NCBI RefSeq assembly: GCF_964026555.1
Contig: NZ_OZ032159.1
Coordinates: 124,001-188,000, forward strand
Direction: 5' to 3'
DNA: 64,000 nucleotides
DNA from: Candidatus Tisiphia endosymbiont of Beris chalybata
GTDB taxonomy: Bacteria; Pseudomonadota; Alphaproteobacteria; Rickettsiales; Rickettsiaceae
The notes beneath the pieces were generated by a model. That model did not search any database. It was not told the origin of the DNA and saw only the letters and a list, made by a program, of their open reading frames with translations. Made by a program: the position numbers and the translations under genes. How positions within the stretch are numbered: the first letter of the stretch is position 1; every line of letters starts with the position of its first letter. Positions 28,981-38,666 of the stretch are shown here, one piece after another.

Positions 28981-30240
28981 ATGTCAACTAGACGGGTAGT
29001 GATAACAGGTCTTGGCCTAGTTACCCCATTGGGTCACAATGTTAAGTCTTCGTGGAATGGAATTATAGAAGGGCGTAGCGGTATTAAACCGATTACAGGA
29101 TTTAATGTTGATAAACTGGCGTGCAAAATAGCAGGGATAGTGGATAAGTCCAGCACTAATGGCTTCAACCCCGAACAATACATCAACCCGCGCAGCCTTC
29201 ATAAAATGGATTTATTCATCCAGTATGGAATTGCCGCAGCTGCCGATGCAATAGAAGATAGTGGTTGGAAGGCAACTAATGAATTATCTGCAAATAGAAC
29301 AGGTATAATATTAGGATCAGGTATTGGTGGGCTTAAGATGATTGAAGAAACGTCTGTGAAATTCCATACAGAAAATAATGGTAAAGTCAGCCCTTTCTTC
29401 ATCCCTGCTTCGCTAATTAATCTATTGGCTGGGCACGTTTCAATTCAATATGGTTTTACCGGACCAAATCATGCGACAGCTACTGCTTGTTCTACAGGAG
29501 CGCATGCTATAGGTGATGCGATGCGGATGATCCAATATGGGAATGTCGATGTTATGATTGCTGGCGGTGCTGAAGCTCCAATTACGCCAGTCGGAGTAGC
29601 AGGGTTTATTGCCGCAAGGGCATTATCTACTAAATATAATTCTACCCCAGAGATTGCGTCAAGGCCTTGGGATAAAGACCGTGATGGGTTTGTCATGGGC
29701 GAAGGAGCGGCTGTAGTAGTGCTGGAAGAATACCAACATGCTATAGTAAGAGGTGCTAAAATTTATGGTGAAATCGTGGGGTATGGTTCTACCGGAGATG
29801 CCTACCATATTACCTCGCCTCATCCTGAAGGCAAGGGGGCTTATAGAGCGATGGTCGAGGCTCTTAAAGATGCTCAAATCAACGCTCAGCATATTGACTA
29901 TATTAATGCGCACGGTACTTCTACTCCCGTTGGTGATGTGATTGAGTTATTGGCGGTACAAAAATTATTTTTAGATGCCAATCCAAAAATCCTTATGTCT
30001 TCCACTAAATCATCCACTGGGCATTTACTTGGCGCCACTGGTAGTATGGAATTAATTTTTTCCCTTCTGGCAATCCAGGATCAAGTGGCCCCTCCTACTT
30101 TAAATCTATATAATTGTATAGAAGAAGCCAAGATAGATTTAGTACCATTAGAAGCGCGAAATAAAAAAATTAATTATGTTCTTTCCAACTCCTTTGGTTT
30201 TGGGGGCACTAACGCTAGTTTAATTATTAAAAAGATTTAG
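28981..30240 (+). CDS. fabF: Beta-ketoacyl-ACP synthase II
   Basis: Condenses malonyl-ACP with acyl-ACP in fatty-acid elongation. The 419 residues carry the thiolase-fold active site: nucleophile Cys170 in TACSTGAHA, His311 in NAHGTSTPVGD, Lys343 and His348 in TKSSTGHLLGATG. The C-terminal SNSFGFGGTNASL is also typical. It follows acpP and is followed after 49 bases by an ABC-F gene. Confidence 0.97.
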   Translation: MSTRRVVITGLGLVTPLGHNVKSSWNGIIEGRSGIKPITGFNVDKLACKIAGIVDKSSTNGFNPEQYINPRSLHKMDLFIQYGIAAAADAIEDSGWKATNELSANRTGIILGSGIGGLKMIEETSVKFHTENNGKVSPFFIPASLINLLAGHVSIQYGFTGPNHATATACSTGAHAIGDAMRMIQYGNVDVMIAGGAEAPITPVGVAGFIAARALSTKYNSTPEIASRPWDKDRDGFVMGEGAAVVVLEEYQHAIVRGAKIYGEIVGYGSTGDAYHITSPHPEGKGAYRAMVEALKDAQINAQHIDYINAHGTSTPVGDVIELLAVQKLFLDANPKILMSSTKSSTGHLLGATGSMELIFSLLAIQDQVAPPTLNLYNCIEEAKIDLVPLEARNKKINYVLSNSFGFGGTNASLIIKKI

Positions 30241-30289
30241 GGCGTGTAGACAACTAGTTCTGCAAACATTTTTATGTATAAATATATTT

Positions 30290-32116
30290 ATGACCACCCC
30301 TATTTATTATATTAAAAATGGTAATTTAAGCTTTGCAGATAAGCCTATATTATCAAATCTTACCTTGTATATTCATAAAGGAGATAAGATTTGTCTTATT
30401 GGAAAAAATGGTTGTGGTAAATCTAGTCTAATGAAAGTAATTGCAGGAAGTTACGAGCTAGATAATGGTGAGTTATTTCAGGATACTAGGACAACAATTA
30501 ATTATTTGAATCAAGAAGTTAAACCTAATTTAAACTTACCTATTTATGATTTTGTGCTAGATCAATTCAGCGTGAGCGAGGTTGATCAATATAAAGTTGA
30601 TATCATCCTAGAGAAACTACAGCTTGATAAATCTAGTAATTTAGCTAGCTGTTCCGGCGGACAAATCCGAAGAGCTCACCTAGCTAAAACCTTAGTGGCA
30701 GAACCAGAAATTCTGCTGCTTGATGAACCTACTAACCATCTTGATATCTCAACCATAGAATGGCTGGAAGAATTCGTCAAATCTTACAATGGCGCTATTG
30801 TGTGCGTGAGTCATGATAGAGCATTTTTAACAAACGTGACTAATAAAATTTGGTGGCTTGACCGAGGGAATTTACGAAAATCAGACCAAGGCTTTAAATA
30901 TTTTGAAGAATGGCAAGAACTCATTATCGAACAAGAAGAAACAATTTTAAAAAAGTTGAATAAAAAGCTGGGGGTAGAAAATGACTGGCTCCAGACCGGA
31001 GTAACCGCTAGAAGGAAAAGAAATCAAAAAAGATTAGCAGATTTAAAAAGCTTAAGAGAAATAACTAGAAAACATGCTAATAACCTGGCCTTATCTAAGC
31101 AAAGGGTCAAAATAGATAATATTGAAGAGTCTAGTCAAAGTAAATTCATTATAGAACTGGATAGTGTGTCTTTCCATTACCCCAAAACTCAAATTATTAA
31201 TAATTTCAGCTTTAGGGTGAAAAAAGGAGAAAAAATAGGAATAATTGGTTCAAATGGCTCTGGAAAAACTACTTTGATTAAATTAATCACTAAGCAAATT
31301 GCCCCCCACTTGGGCAAAGTAATACATGGTACTAAATTAAATATTTCTTATTTTGACCAACATAGAATAGAATTAAATCCTAACTATACATTACAACAAA
31401 TATTATGCCCTACGGGCGGTGATCAAGTATTTTTACCTAATAAAACTATGCATGTTGCAGGTTATTTAAAGCAATTCATGTTCGACCCTAAACTTCTTAC
31501 CACCAAAGTAGGCACCTTATCAGGAGGAGAAGCTAGCAGGTTGTTATTAGCTAAAACTCTAATCAATCCTGGTAACTTGCTAATTTTAGATGAGCCAACG
31601 AACGATCTTGATATGGATAGTTTAGAGATCCTATTGGATATTCTAGGCGAATACCCTAGCACATTATTAATAATTAGCCATGATCGTGATTTCTTACATA
31701 GGTTAGTCACGAGAACTTTAATTTTCTCTCACAATACCACCTCTAACAATACCATAATTGATATAGCGGGAAGTTATGAAGATTACCGCCAATTAGTTCC
31801 TGCAGCTTTAACAGCCAAACAACCAATCAAATTAGCCAACAAACCACCCACCCCTGCTTTTAAAGAGGAAACAACAAAACCTAAGAAATTATCTTATAAA
31901 TATCAGCGATTACTTGAAACAATCCCAATAGAAATAGAGGCGTTAGAATTAAAGATTAAAAATTTAGAATTACACTTAAGCGATAATACTTTATTTTCTA
32001 CTAATTCTATTAAATTTAATCAATTAAGCAACGATCTATTATTGCATAAGAAACAGCTTGAAGAATTATTAGCCCAATGGCTAAAGATTGAAGAATTCGG
32101 CATTGCCGATAAATAG
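30290..32116 (+). CDS. ABC-F family ATPase (Uup-like)
   Basis: A soluble twin-ATPase protein without membrane domain, of the ABC-F class that acts on ribosomes. Two nucleotide-binding domains are visible: first P-loop LIGKNGCGKSS with signature CSGGQIRRAHLAK, second P-loop IIGSNGSGKTT with signature LSGGEASRLLLAKTL. Both are followed by LDEPTNHLD or LDEPTNDLD. A C-terminal coiled coil (about residues 530-600) suggests the Uup subfamily. The final residues GIADK and the stop are encoded by a MITE (family D) that starts at 32099, so the original C-terminus has been replaced or trimmed. Confidence 0.93.
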   Translation: MTTPIYYIKNGNLSFADKPILSNLTLYIHKGDKICLIGKNGCGKSSLMKVIAGSYELDNGELFQDTRTTINYLNQEVKPNLNLPIYDFVLDQFSVSEVDQYKVDIILEKLQLDKSSNLASCSGGQIRRAHLAKTLVAEPEILLLDEPTNHLDISTIEWLEEFVKSYNGAIVCVSHDRAFLTNVTNKIWWLDRGNLRKSDQGFKYFEEWQELIIEQEETILKKLNKKLGVENDWLQTGVTARRKRNQKRLADLKSLREITRKHANNLALSKQRVKIDNIEESSQSKFIIELDSVSFHYPKTQIINNFSFRVKKGEKIGIIGSNGSGKTTLIKLITKQIAPHLGKVIHGTKLNISYFDQHRIELNPNYTLQQILCPTGGDQVFLPNKTMHVAGYLKQFMFDPKLLTTKVGTLSGGEASRLLLAKTLINPGNLLILDEPTNDLDMDSLEILLDILGEYPSTLLIISHDRDFLHRLVTRTLIFSHNTTSNNTIIDIAGSYEDYRQLVPAALTAKQPIKLANKPPTPAFKEETTKPKKLSYKYQRLLETIPIEIEALELKIKNLELHLSDNTLFSTNSIKFNQLSNDLLLHKKQLEELLAQWLKIEEFGIADK

Positions 32117-32295
32117 TTGATGGCAATCAAAGATTGTGCTTGGGTACCGTAAACGTCATGAGCTAAGCGAGCGTTTGCTGCGCGCAGCAATCCAGGAAAC
32201 ATTGGTTTGTTTGCAGGATTTTCTGGATTGCTTCGTCGGCCTTATGGCCTTCTCGCAATGACAATGCTCTGGATCAACTATTTATCGGCAATGCC
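32099..32295. repeat. MITE family D (IS1-type ends), copy 1
   Basis: 197 bp with ends GGCATTGCCGATAAATAGTTGA and the inverse. Its left end overlaps the last codons of the ABC-F gene. Immediately after the right end another ATAGGCAATGCC occurs, so an IS1-type end may be stacked next to it. No target duplication is visible here. Confidence 0.85.
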
Positions 32296-32564
32296 ATAGG
32301 CAATGCCGCAGTATATGTAAAATTTATATTGAATAATTAAATTATTTGTGTTAAAATGACTTTATTTCTCTTAAGTTGTATTAATTTTTTCTTATTTAAC
32401 AGCATATTGGGGTAGCGCTTTACGAATATGCCTACTCCTGACTCTTAATACAAAAAAAACCAAATTTGCGCAGGATCTAAATTCTATGCAGCTAAGGTGA
32501 GAGCACTGTATAGTTTAATTTATTAATTTCTATACCTCATCACAATTTTTAAAGAAGTGACGCT

Positions 32565-32798
32565 ATGGCAGCTCTAACAAAATCAAAGCCTCTACAAAAA
32601 ATTATATCTTTTTCTGAAGATAAGTCTGATATAGATAGAACTCAATCTATCCTTAATGAAGGTTGGTCGATAGTAAAATTAGTACCATGTGGAAATCACT
32701 ATGTTGGTGTTATGGAAAAGCCAACTTACGATACTTCTCTTAGTGCTGAAGAACAGCTTGTTTATATCCCTCCGAAAAAAAAGATCTCGTTTAGTTGA
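32565..32798 (+). CDS. Small conserved protein, possibly DUF2674
   Basis: A 77-residue cytoplasmic protein. The segment ILNEGWSIVKLVPCGNHYVGVMEK resembles a small family of unknown function seen in Rickettsia (probably DUF2674; recalled, not searched). No catalytic residues can be pointed out. AAGAAGTGACGCT precedes the ATG. It has no same-strand close neighbour. Upstream, 32300-32560 is an AT-rich leader without visible features. Confidence 0.7.
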   Translation: MAALTKSKPLQKIISFSEDKSDIDRTQSILNEGWSIVKLVPCGNHYVGVMEKPTYDTSLSAEEQLVYIPPKKKISFS

Positions 32799-33053
32799 AT
32801 ATATTTTAAATGAGGCCTCTTTCAAAACATGCTTCGGATAGGGAATTTTATAGGGATAGTGTATCTATTGCAAAAAATTTCTGCTATTTTGCCCAGAAAA
32901 TACGCATAAATCAAGCTATAAAAATTTCCTTCACAAAACCTAAGATATGACAAAGTATAAAAATCATTAAGCCTTGATTTCAGTATGTATTTTCCTTGAT
33001 TTTGATAAGTCGATCCAGTATAAAAGTAATTATTTCAGGTTTAGATCATCATC

Positions 33054-34943
33054 ATGCAACGTTTAAAAATCCTTTTTACCCTAGCGTTATTATTATTGTA
33101 TACTATTTCGCCAGTTGAGGCACGGTGGGGTAAATATGAAGATGCTGCAGTTGAAATTAAATTTTTTAATAATAAGATTAAAGTAAATAAAAATGGTACT
33201 TCGGAAATAATAACAGAATTCAAGGCTACCATACTTAAAGAAACTGCACGTAGTAGCTTTTCCCAATATAGTTTTACTTACAATGGAGATAGTTCCTACA
33301 TCACTATTTTAGAAGCTAAAACCATTTATAATGGAAAAGAATACCTAGTTACTAAAGATATGATAGAAGATAAACCGCTTGCCAGTGGGGGCCAGGGATT
33401 TGACCAGTTAAAGCAATTAGTTCTCTCCTTCCCCAAAGTAGAACTCGGAGCCACAATCTATTTAAAATATAAACAAGTCGAAACAAAAGTTCCCATTGAT
33501 AATTTTTATGGCCATAACTTATTTTATGGGGGGGGAGGTTATTGGCAAGCAAGCAGTACTAAAATTACTTCGGAATTACCTTTAAAGCTCAAAATAAATG
33601 ATCCCAAGAATGTATTAAAAGTTGTCCAAGAAACAAAGAAGAATACAGATTCTATAAATATTACCTTAACCGCACCTATCTATGAGGGGCTAGTAAATGA
33701 GCCTAGTAATGGTATATTAAATATTAAACACGCTACGTGGGTTTCAGTGTCCAGCCTGCTTGATTGGCAAGAGTTTGCTAAAAAATTAACCCCTGGCTAT
33801 TACAAAGTCATTAATCAACCACTTCCTGAAATATTCACCACCATAGCAGATTCCGCGGCTAAGAAGAATAACGATGAGGAAAAAATTAATTTTGTTACTT
33901 CTTCACTAAATGAAAAAATTCAATATATGGGAGATTGGAGGTCAATAGCAGGGCGTTATTTTCCAAGAGATTTAGAGAAAATAGCTAATTCCCAAATTGG
34001 AGATTGCAAAGATTTTACGGCAAGTACAGCCTCTATACTACAAAAGCTTGGGTATCAAGTGCAGCCTATTTTAGTCATGAGAGGGACTTATAATATTTCT
34101 AATCCCGGATCATTACCTAATATAAGTAATTTTAACCATGTAATGCTTAAGGTTACCAGCCCAGAACAGAAAGTGTATTGGATTGATCCCACCAATATAG
34201 TGAGCATGGCTCAAGGTATTTTCCCGGATATCTCTAATAAAGACGGTTTAATGTTAGATGCTAAGGAGGCAGGGTACGTAAAAATCCCAGCAATATCGGA
34301 ACAAAGCTCAAAAACCACCTATAATAGTGAATTAATTATTCAAAATAACGTTATAGATGAAACGGGGCAAGCAGTAATGCATGGAGAAACAGCTTTAGAT
34401 TTCGCAGGGGCTGGATTATATTATTCAAATGAGCAATTGAGAGATATGACTTTTTATTTGATTAGTGGAGTACATCTTAATGAAGAAGACAAGAAATCTT
34501 TAGAATTACCTGACCTTACTTCGCGCATTGTCAAAGACCTTACTATCAAATATAAATTTCAACAAAAAAATCTACTCTTTAATACTAATAATGGGCCGGC
34601 TTTAAGGCTGGGGGGGAGCAGTGCAGTCAAACATATTATTAGTACAGCACCAGATCAGCTATCAGATATCTTTATCGGCATCCCGGGGACTAATGAAAAA
34701 CATATACAAATAAGAAATACTACAATTAAACACTGTGAAAGATTAGACTTTAAAATAGATTCCCCCTGGTTATCGATTAATAGATTCTGTAAATATCAAG
34801 ATCAGGGTACTGAATTTATCGATAAAGTAATTATACGCAAAAGTTTTATTACCAATGAAGAGTTAAAGACTACAGAATATAAAAATTTGAAAGAGCAGTT
34901 AGAAAATAATTTTGATGGAGCTTCTATAATAATAAATGAATAA
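33054..34943 (+). CDS. Exported DUF3857 / transglutaminase-like protein
   Basis: A 629-residue exported protein. The N-terminus is a signal peptide (LKILFTLALLLLYTISPVEA). Residues 25-200 look like the DUF3857 beta domain, and a transglutaminase-like fold follows with the likely Cys-His-Asp triad Cys318 (IGDCKDF), His362 (FNHVML) and Asp378 (YWIDPTN). The rest is a beta-rich C-terminal domain. Such proteins are periplasmic or envelope-associated; substrates are unknown. The triad looks intact. No co-directional close neighbour. Confidence 0.88.
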   Translation: MQRLKILFTLALLLLYTISPVEARWGKYEDAAVEIKFFNNKIKVNKNGTSEIITEFKATILKETARSSFSQYSFTYNGDSSYITILEAKTIYNGKEYLVTKDMIEDKPLASGGQGFDQLKQLVLSFPKVELGATIYLKYKQVETKVPIDNFYGHNLFYGGGGYWQASSTKITSELPLKLKINDPKNVLKVVQETKKNTDSINITLTAPIYEGLVNEPSNGILNIKHATWVSVSSLLDWQEFAKKLTPGYYKVINQPLPEIFTTIADSAAKKNNDEEKINFVTSSLNEKIQYMGDWRSIAGRYFPRDLEKIANSQIGDCKDFTASTASILQKLGYQVQPILVMRGTYNISNPGSLPNISNFNHVMLKVTSPEQKVYWIDPTNIVSMAQGIFPDISNKDGLMLDAKEAGYVKIPAISEQSSKTTYNSELIIQNNVIDETGQAVMHGETALDFAGAGLYYSNEQLRDMTFYLISGVHLNEEDKKSLELPDLTSRIVKDLTIKYKFQQKNLLFNTNNGPALRLGGSSAVKHIISTAPDQLSDIFIGIPGTNEKHIQIRNTTIKHCERLDFKIDSPWLSINRFCKYQDQGTEFIDKVIIRKSFITNEELKTTEYKNLKEQLENNFDGASIIINE

Positions 34944-34984
34944 AAATTAATTATGGATGTATACCATTTCCCAAAACTAAATTA

Positions 34985-35182
34985 GGCATTGCCGATAAAT
35001 AGTTGATGCCGGAGCATTGTCATTGCGAGAAGGCCATAAGGCCGACAAAGCAATCTCGAAAAATCCTGCAAACAAAACCAAGGTTTCCTGGATTGCTGCG
35101 CGCAGCAAACGCTCAATCGCAATGACGTTTACGGTACCCAAGCACAATCTTTGATTGCCATCAACTATTTATCGGCAATGCC
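34985..35182. repeat. MITE family D with 8-bp target duplication
   Basis: 198 bp from GGCATTGCCGATAAATAGTT to ATCGGCAATGCC. The direct repeat CTAAATTA occurs at 34977-34984 and 35183-35190. The terminal repeats match those of the IS1-family copy at 46334-47138, and IS1 elements make 8-9-bp duplications. The interior (GCGAGAAGGCCATAAGGCCG, GCGCGCAGCAAACGCTC) has no coding potential. Confidence 0.92.
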
Positions 35183-35236
35183 CTAAATTAGCATTAGGAA
35201 TACGAGTGTCGAGCGGCGGAGCGGGAGATCATGAAG

Positions 35237-35370
35237 TATAGTATAGTCCATTAAAGCGTGGCGCGTACAGGGTATTTATCTTCAAGTATGCATGACTACT
35301 ATGCTTTCCGGATACTATTATGTATATATCTAATGATATAAGCTATATCATAGCAACCTAAGCTATACTA
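35237..35370. repeat. Family K element inside family C
   Basis: Reads TATAGTCCATTAAAGCGTGG, GGGTATTTATCTTCAAGTAT and ends AACCTAAGCTATA. Comparison with the intact family C copy at 12164 shows the insertion lies after ATCATGAAG and before CGAACGTAGATGATTAG. Related copies are at 47443-47557 and, partially, at 61255 and 63069. Confidence 0.7.
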
Positions 35371-35677
35371 CGAACGTAGATGATTAGTTTTCAGGCATGG
35401 TATAAGATCATAAGGTGTTTCTTGTCCTTATTAAAACTCTTACATCAGATGGCTCAACAATTTATTGTTAGACATTTTTTTCAACTTGCTACCTCCAGGG
35501 AATTGAAAGGAAATAAGGCACGCAAAACCGCAGCGCCCTTAGCTGCAACTGAGGAATTCCTAGGTTCTGTGAAGGAAATCTTTATAGAAGTGATTTATAG
35601 AGCATTTTAAGCGAAAAATAGTGGGAATTTTTTTGTAGGAATATTGTGCTTCAATTTACACTAAGTATTTTGTGAAC

Positions 35678-36496
35678 TTATCTACCGCCTCTCTCGCTCC
35701 CGGGGCGTTTAGCAGAACTTTGGCTTACGGGCGGCGGTAAGACATTGGGAAGATTTGTAACCTTCGGATGTTTCTCCTCCATAACTTTTCTCATTTTGTC
35801 TACTACTGCCTTTGCTAGACTCTTGATTTCCTGTTCAGGCATAGTAAGTTTAGCTATTGTTTCTGGCGCTACTTCTCCAAGCGTGCGTACTACTTGTATA
35901 AATTCTCCTGATTTTATCACCTTTTGCATTTTCGGATTCTGGATTAATTCTTTAAATTTTTTCTCTACTTTTTCTTTTTCTTCTTTAAATTGTTCGGGGT
36001 TTTTTGTTTGGGCGATTTTCTCTATATTTTTTAGCTTAGGGTTATCGCGCATTAAGACTTGGAATACCTTAGCGTTTTTATTGCTATTTTTTTCATACTT
36101 CTGATTAACCTCGAATAAACGAGGATTTTTTAGTTTTAAAGCTTTCTTTAGGACCTCTATGTCCGTAGAGTCTGATTTACCGGAGTTATACTTCTCTAGT
36201 GCATCGATCTTCCTCTTAATCTTAGCCCCGGAATTAATTTTTCCTTTTTCTGGAGTGTCACTATTTTTATTACTTTCTTCTTTTAACTCTTGATTAGTTG
36301 CTAATCTATCTTGCTTATCTATTAAGAGGAGAAAGTCCTGATACCCATTAACGTTAATGTCCTTTGGCTTATTGGTATCTGTATTATGCTCCTCTAACGT
36401 TTTGCGTACCATACTTAAGATTACAGCCTTATTTAAGTCCTTTATTTCCTCTTCGGTGAACTGAGATTTGTCATTTTTGGTTTCACTTTCTGGCAT
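35678..36496 (-). CDS. Highly charged orphan protein of 272 residues
   Basis: No family recognised. It is strongly charged (Lys and Glu rich) and predicted to be largely helical, with no signal peptide or membrane segment. The C-terminal 30 residues are Pro/Ser/Arg rich (LPPPVSQSSAKRPGSERGGR). Such a basic, disordered tail occurs in some type IV secretion substrates, but that link is only a guess. The ATG is preceded by an AT-rich region with no close neighbour on this strand. Confidence 0.65.
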   Translation of the reverse strand: MPESETKNDKSQFTEEEIKDLNKAVILSMVRKTLEEHNTDTNKPKDINVNGYQDFLLLIDKQDRLATNQELKEESNKNSDTPEKGKINSGAKIKRKIDALEKYNSGKSDSTDIEVLKKALKLKNPRLFEVNQKYEKNSNKNAKVFQVLMRDNPKLKNIEKIAQTKNPEQFKEEKEKVEKKFKELIQNPKMQKVIKSGEFIQVVRTLGEVAPETIAKLTMPEQEIKSLAKAVVDKMRKVMEEKHPKVTNLPNVLPPPVSQSSAKRPGSERGGR

Positions 36497-36612
36497 TTCA
36501 TACCTAATTTATTATTCTTATCTATTGGCCTAATATTTATCGCTTTTCGTTAACTTCGGGCTTAACCGAGGCATGATGCTTTCCTTCTCCAGCTCTCTCC
36601 CTGGCTCCATAT

Positions 36613-36717
36613 TATAGTCACTTAGGTGAATTAGATACTAGGCGCGAGGAGTGAAGCCTAGGAGATACTAAGTAAGCGACGAGCAACAACGTAGCTAGTT
36701 TAACCTAAGTGACTATA
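36613..36717. repeat. Family G palindromic element, copy 1
   Basis: 105 bp with ends TATAGTCACTTAGGTGAATT and TTTAACCTAAGTGACTATA. The interior has CTAGGCGCGAGGAGTGAAGC and GACGAGCAACAACGTAGC. Copy 2 is at 63124-63229 in inverted orientation. The rest of 36497-37044 is AT-rich, with a small hairpin at 37024-37042 after the ABC ATPase gene. Confidence 0.8.
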
Positions 36718-37044
36718 TCTCTTGTTAGGATTCATACTAACCTTATAAATTATCATGGTAGTACAATTCTTGACTGTTTAAAAATTATTTACCAAAATTA
36801 ATAAAATAAATAATAAAGAGTGTTACATTTATGTTAATAAATGTAAGCTATTAGCTAGAAAAACGAACAACATAGAGGAAGGCTTTTCTAGACAAGAGTT
36901 GCTAATTCGTGACTTTTTATTAATTAGGTAATGATAAGAAAATAATAATTTGCCTTAGATATTTTAAGCTTAATATAATTTTGTGTTTTGGTGGGAGGCA
37001 ATATGCCGCAACAATGCGCGCGCAAGGAAAAATTCTTCCTTTAC

Positions 37045-38343
37045 TTAGGCAGTGGGGTTATCTAGACTAAAAATCTTCTTATTATCATCATAAGAAAAAA
37101 TTTCTGCATACCTACCCCAACCTATTACAGATTTTAAAGTGGTAATAGCATCCTCATTAGCTAGTTTATCGGTAAGATAAGACTTAAAATGTGCAAAAGA
37201 GGCTTTATGGTCTGGTTTTTGATGTAAAGTAGTATATATATAAGATGCAATAGCTATATTATCGAGTAGATGCTGTTTGAAAATATTTTTTCTTTCCTCT
37301 AAGTTACCACTAGCAAACAACTTTCCAGCTTGATTTAATTTTACATTTTCTGAAGTAACCGTAGCAAAATCTAATATTTGTAATGCATTAACAATTTGTA
37401 ATATTTCACTCATATTGTGAATATGAAACACCTCCAGTAAATCTGATAAAGGTGCATTACCTTGGTATGGTAAGCTAGCTAGTGCTTCAATACTACCAAT
37501 TAATTTCGTTACTGACGTTAAATTAATTTTTTGATCAAGATTCTTATCTTTACGACTCACTACCGTAGTTGGCTTTTCATATGCAGATACCATATGACTA
37601 TATATTTTATCAACTATTAGACCAAATTCCATACTATGAATATCGCGGGGTCTTGCTAAGGCAATAGGGATTTCAGATACTATTCTCCCAGGGTTAGCAG
37701 AAAGTATCAGCACTCTATCCGCCATAGTTACAGCTTCTTCAATTGAATGCGTTATTAGCACTACGGACTGCATCTGAGTTTCTCCCCTCTCCCATAAATT
37801 CAGGAAATCTTTCTTCAAATTATTAGCTGTAAGAATATCTAAAGCAGAAAAAGCTTCATCCATGAGTAAAATTTCTGGCCTTAGCACTAAAGCTCTGGCA
37901 AAACCCACCCTCTGCTTCATCCCCCCTGATAATTCTTTAGGGTAGGCCGATTCAAAACCATCCAGGCCTATCATGTCAATGGCATCTAACGCACGTTTAC
38001 GGCGCTCATAGCTAGATAAATTTAAACTTTCTAAACCTAATTCAACATTTTCTAGCACTGTCAGCCACGGAAAAAGAGCAAATGCTTGAAAAATCATGCT
38101 AATATTGCAGTTCTCTTCAATAGACCTTTGGTTATACCTTATTACTTGTCCCTGAACTGGCAATATAAAACCAGCTATTATTCTTAATAATGTAGATTTG
38201 CCTGAACCAGATTTACCAAGGATTGCCACTATTTCACCAGCTTTAAGCGTAAGATTAATATTATCTAATATCTTTTTCTTACTACTATCCTCCTTTGTAA
38301 TAACATGACTAATTGATACTAATTCCAGTAAACTATCTGCCAT
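37045..38343 (-). CDS. ABC transporter ATP-binding protein, NitT/TauT type with C-terminal domain
   Basis: The ATPase of an importer of the nitrate/sulfonate/taurine class. P-loop [15 protein letters not shown] near residue 40, signature [15 protein letters not shown], Walker [13 protein letters not shown]. Residues about 270-432 form an extra domain, the AAA-associated C-terminal domain found in some such ATPases, with possible regulatory role. The permease gene lies upstream, separated by a family A palindrome. No substrate-binding protein gene is present in the window, so the substrate cannot be inferred. Confidence 0.9.
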   Translation of the reverse strand: MADSLLELVSISHVITKEDSSKKKILDNINLTLKAGEIVAILGKSGSGKSTLLRIIAGFILPVQGQVIRYNQRSIEENCNISMIFQAFALFPWLTVLENVELGLESLNLSSYERRKRALDAIDMIGLDGFESAYPKELSGGMKQRVGFARALVLRPEILLMDEAFSALDILTANNLKKDFLNLWERGETQMQSVVLITHSIEEAVTMADRVLILSANPGRIVSEIPIALARPRDIHSMEFGLIVDKIYSHMVSAYEKPTTVVSRKDKNLDQKINLTSVTKLIGSIEALASLPYQGNAPLSDLLEVFHIHNMSEILQIVNALQILDFATVTSENVKLNQAGKLFASGNLEERKNIFKQHLLDNIAIASYIYTTLHQKPDHKASFAHFKSYLTDKLANEDAITTLKSVIGWGRYAEIFSYDDNKKIFSLDNPTA

Positions 38344-38371
38344 AAATTTTCCTTTTTAATAATTAAGGAAT

Positions 38372-38521
38372 TAGACTTCCTGCATAAGCCAAAAAAGCGC
38401 TCGGGATTTTGAGGAAAAACGAAGCCTAGCCGAACTGCGTACTAAACTGTACATGAGGTGCGTCAGAGGCACGTTTTGACAACAAAATTATCCCCTAGGG
38501 CGGCTTATGTAGGAGGCCTAT
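38372..38521. repeat. Family A palindromic element
   Basis: About 150 bp from TTAGACTTCCTGCATAAGCC to CGGCTTATGTAGGAGGCCTA. It lies between the ABC permease gene and its ATPase gene on the same strand, so it is probably transcribed within their mRNA, where it could fold into a long hairpin. Confidence 0.85.
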
Positions 38522-38666
38522 TATAAAAATTGATATATTCTTTTTGTTCCTAGGAACCATCGTTTTATTTTGAGTAGTAAGGGCGTGGTAGTAACATACA
38601 CGTTAGATTAGCACCCGCATCCTTAAAAAATAAAATGAGAGTTCTGAGAAGCAAAAAGAGTATATA

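Larger units (their letters stand above)
34961..35404. repeat. Family C element carrying two nested insertions
   Basis: Ends ATACCATTTCCCAAAACTAA and TTAGTTTTCAGGCATGGTAT match the simple family C copies of about 120 bp. Inside sit a family D MITE (34985-35182) flanked by CTAAATTA duplications and a family K element (about 35237-35370). It fills the gap downstream of the transglutaminase gene. Confidence 0.85.

Noticed and set aside
35380-35610. A 76-codon plus-strand frame near the family C nest
   Set aside because: Its start lies inside the palindrome end, composition is unremarkable and no motif is seen; probably chance.
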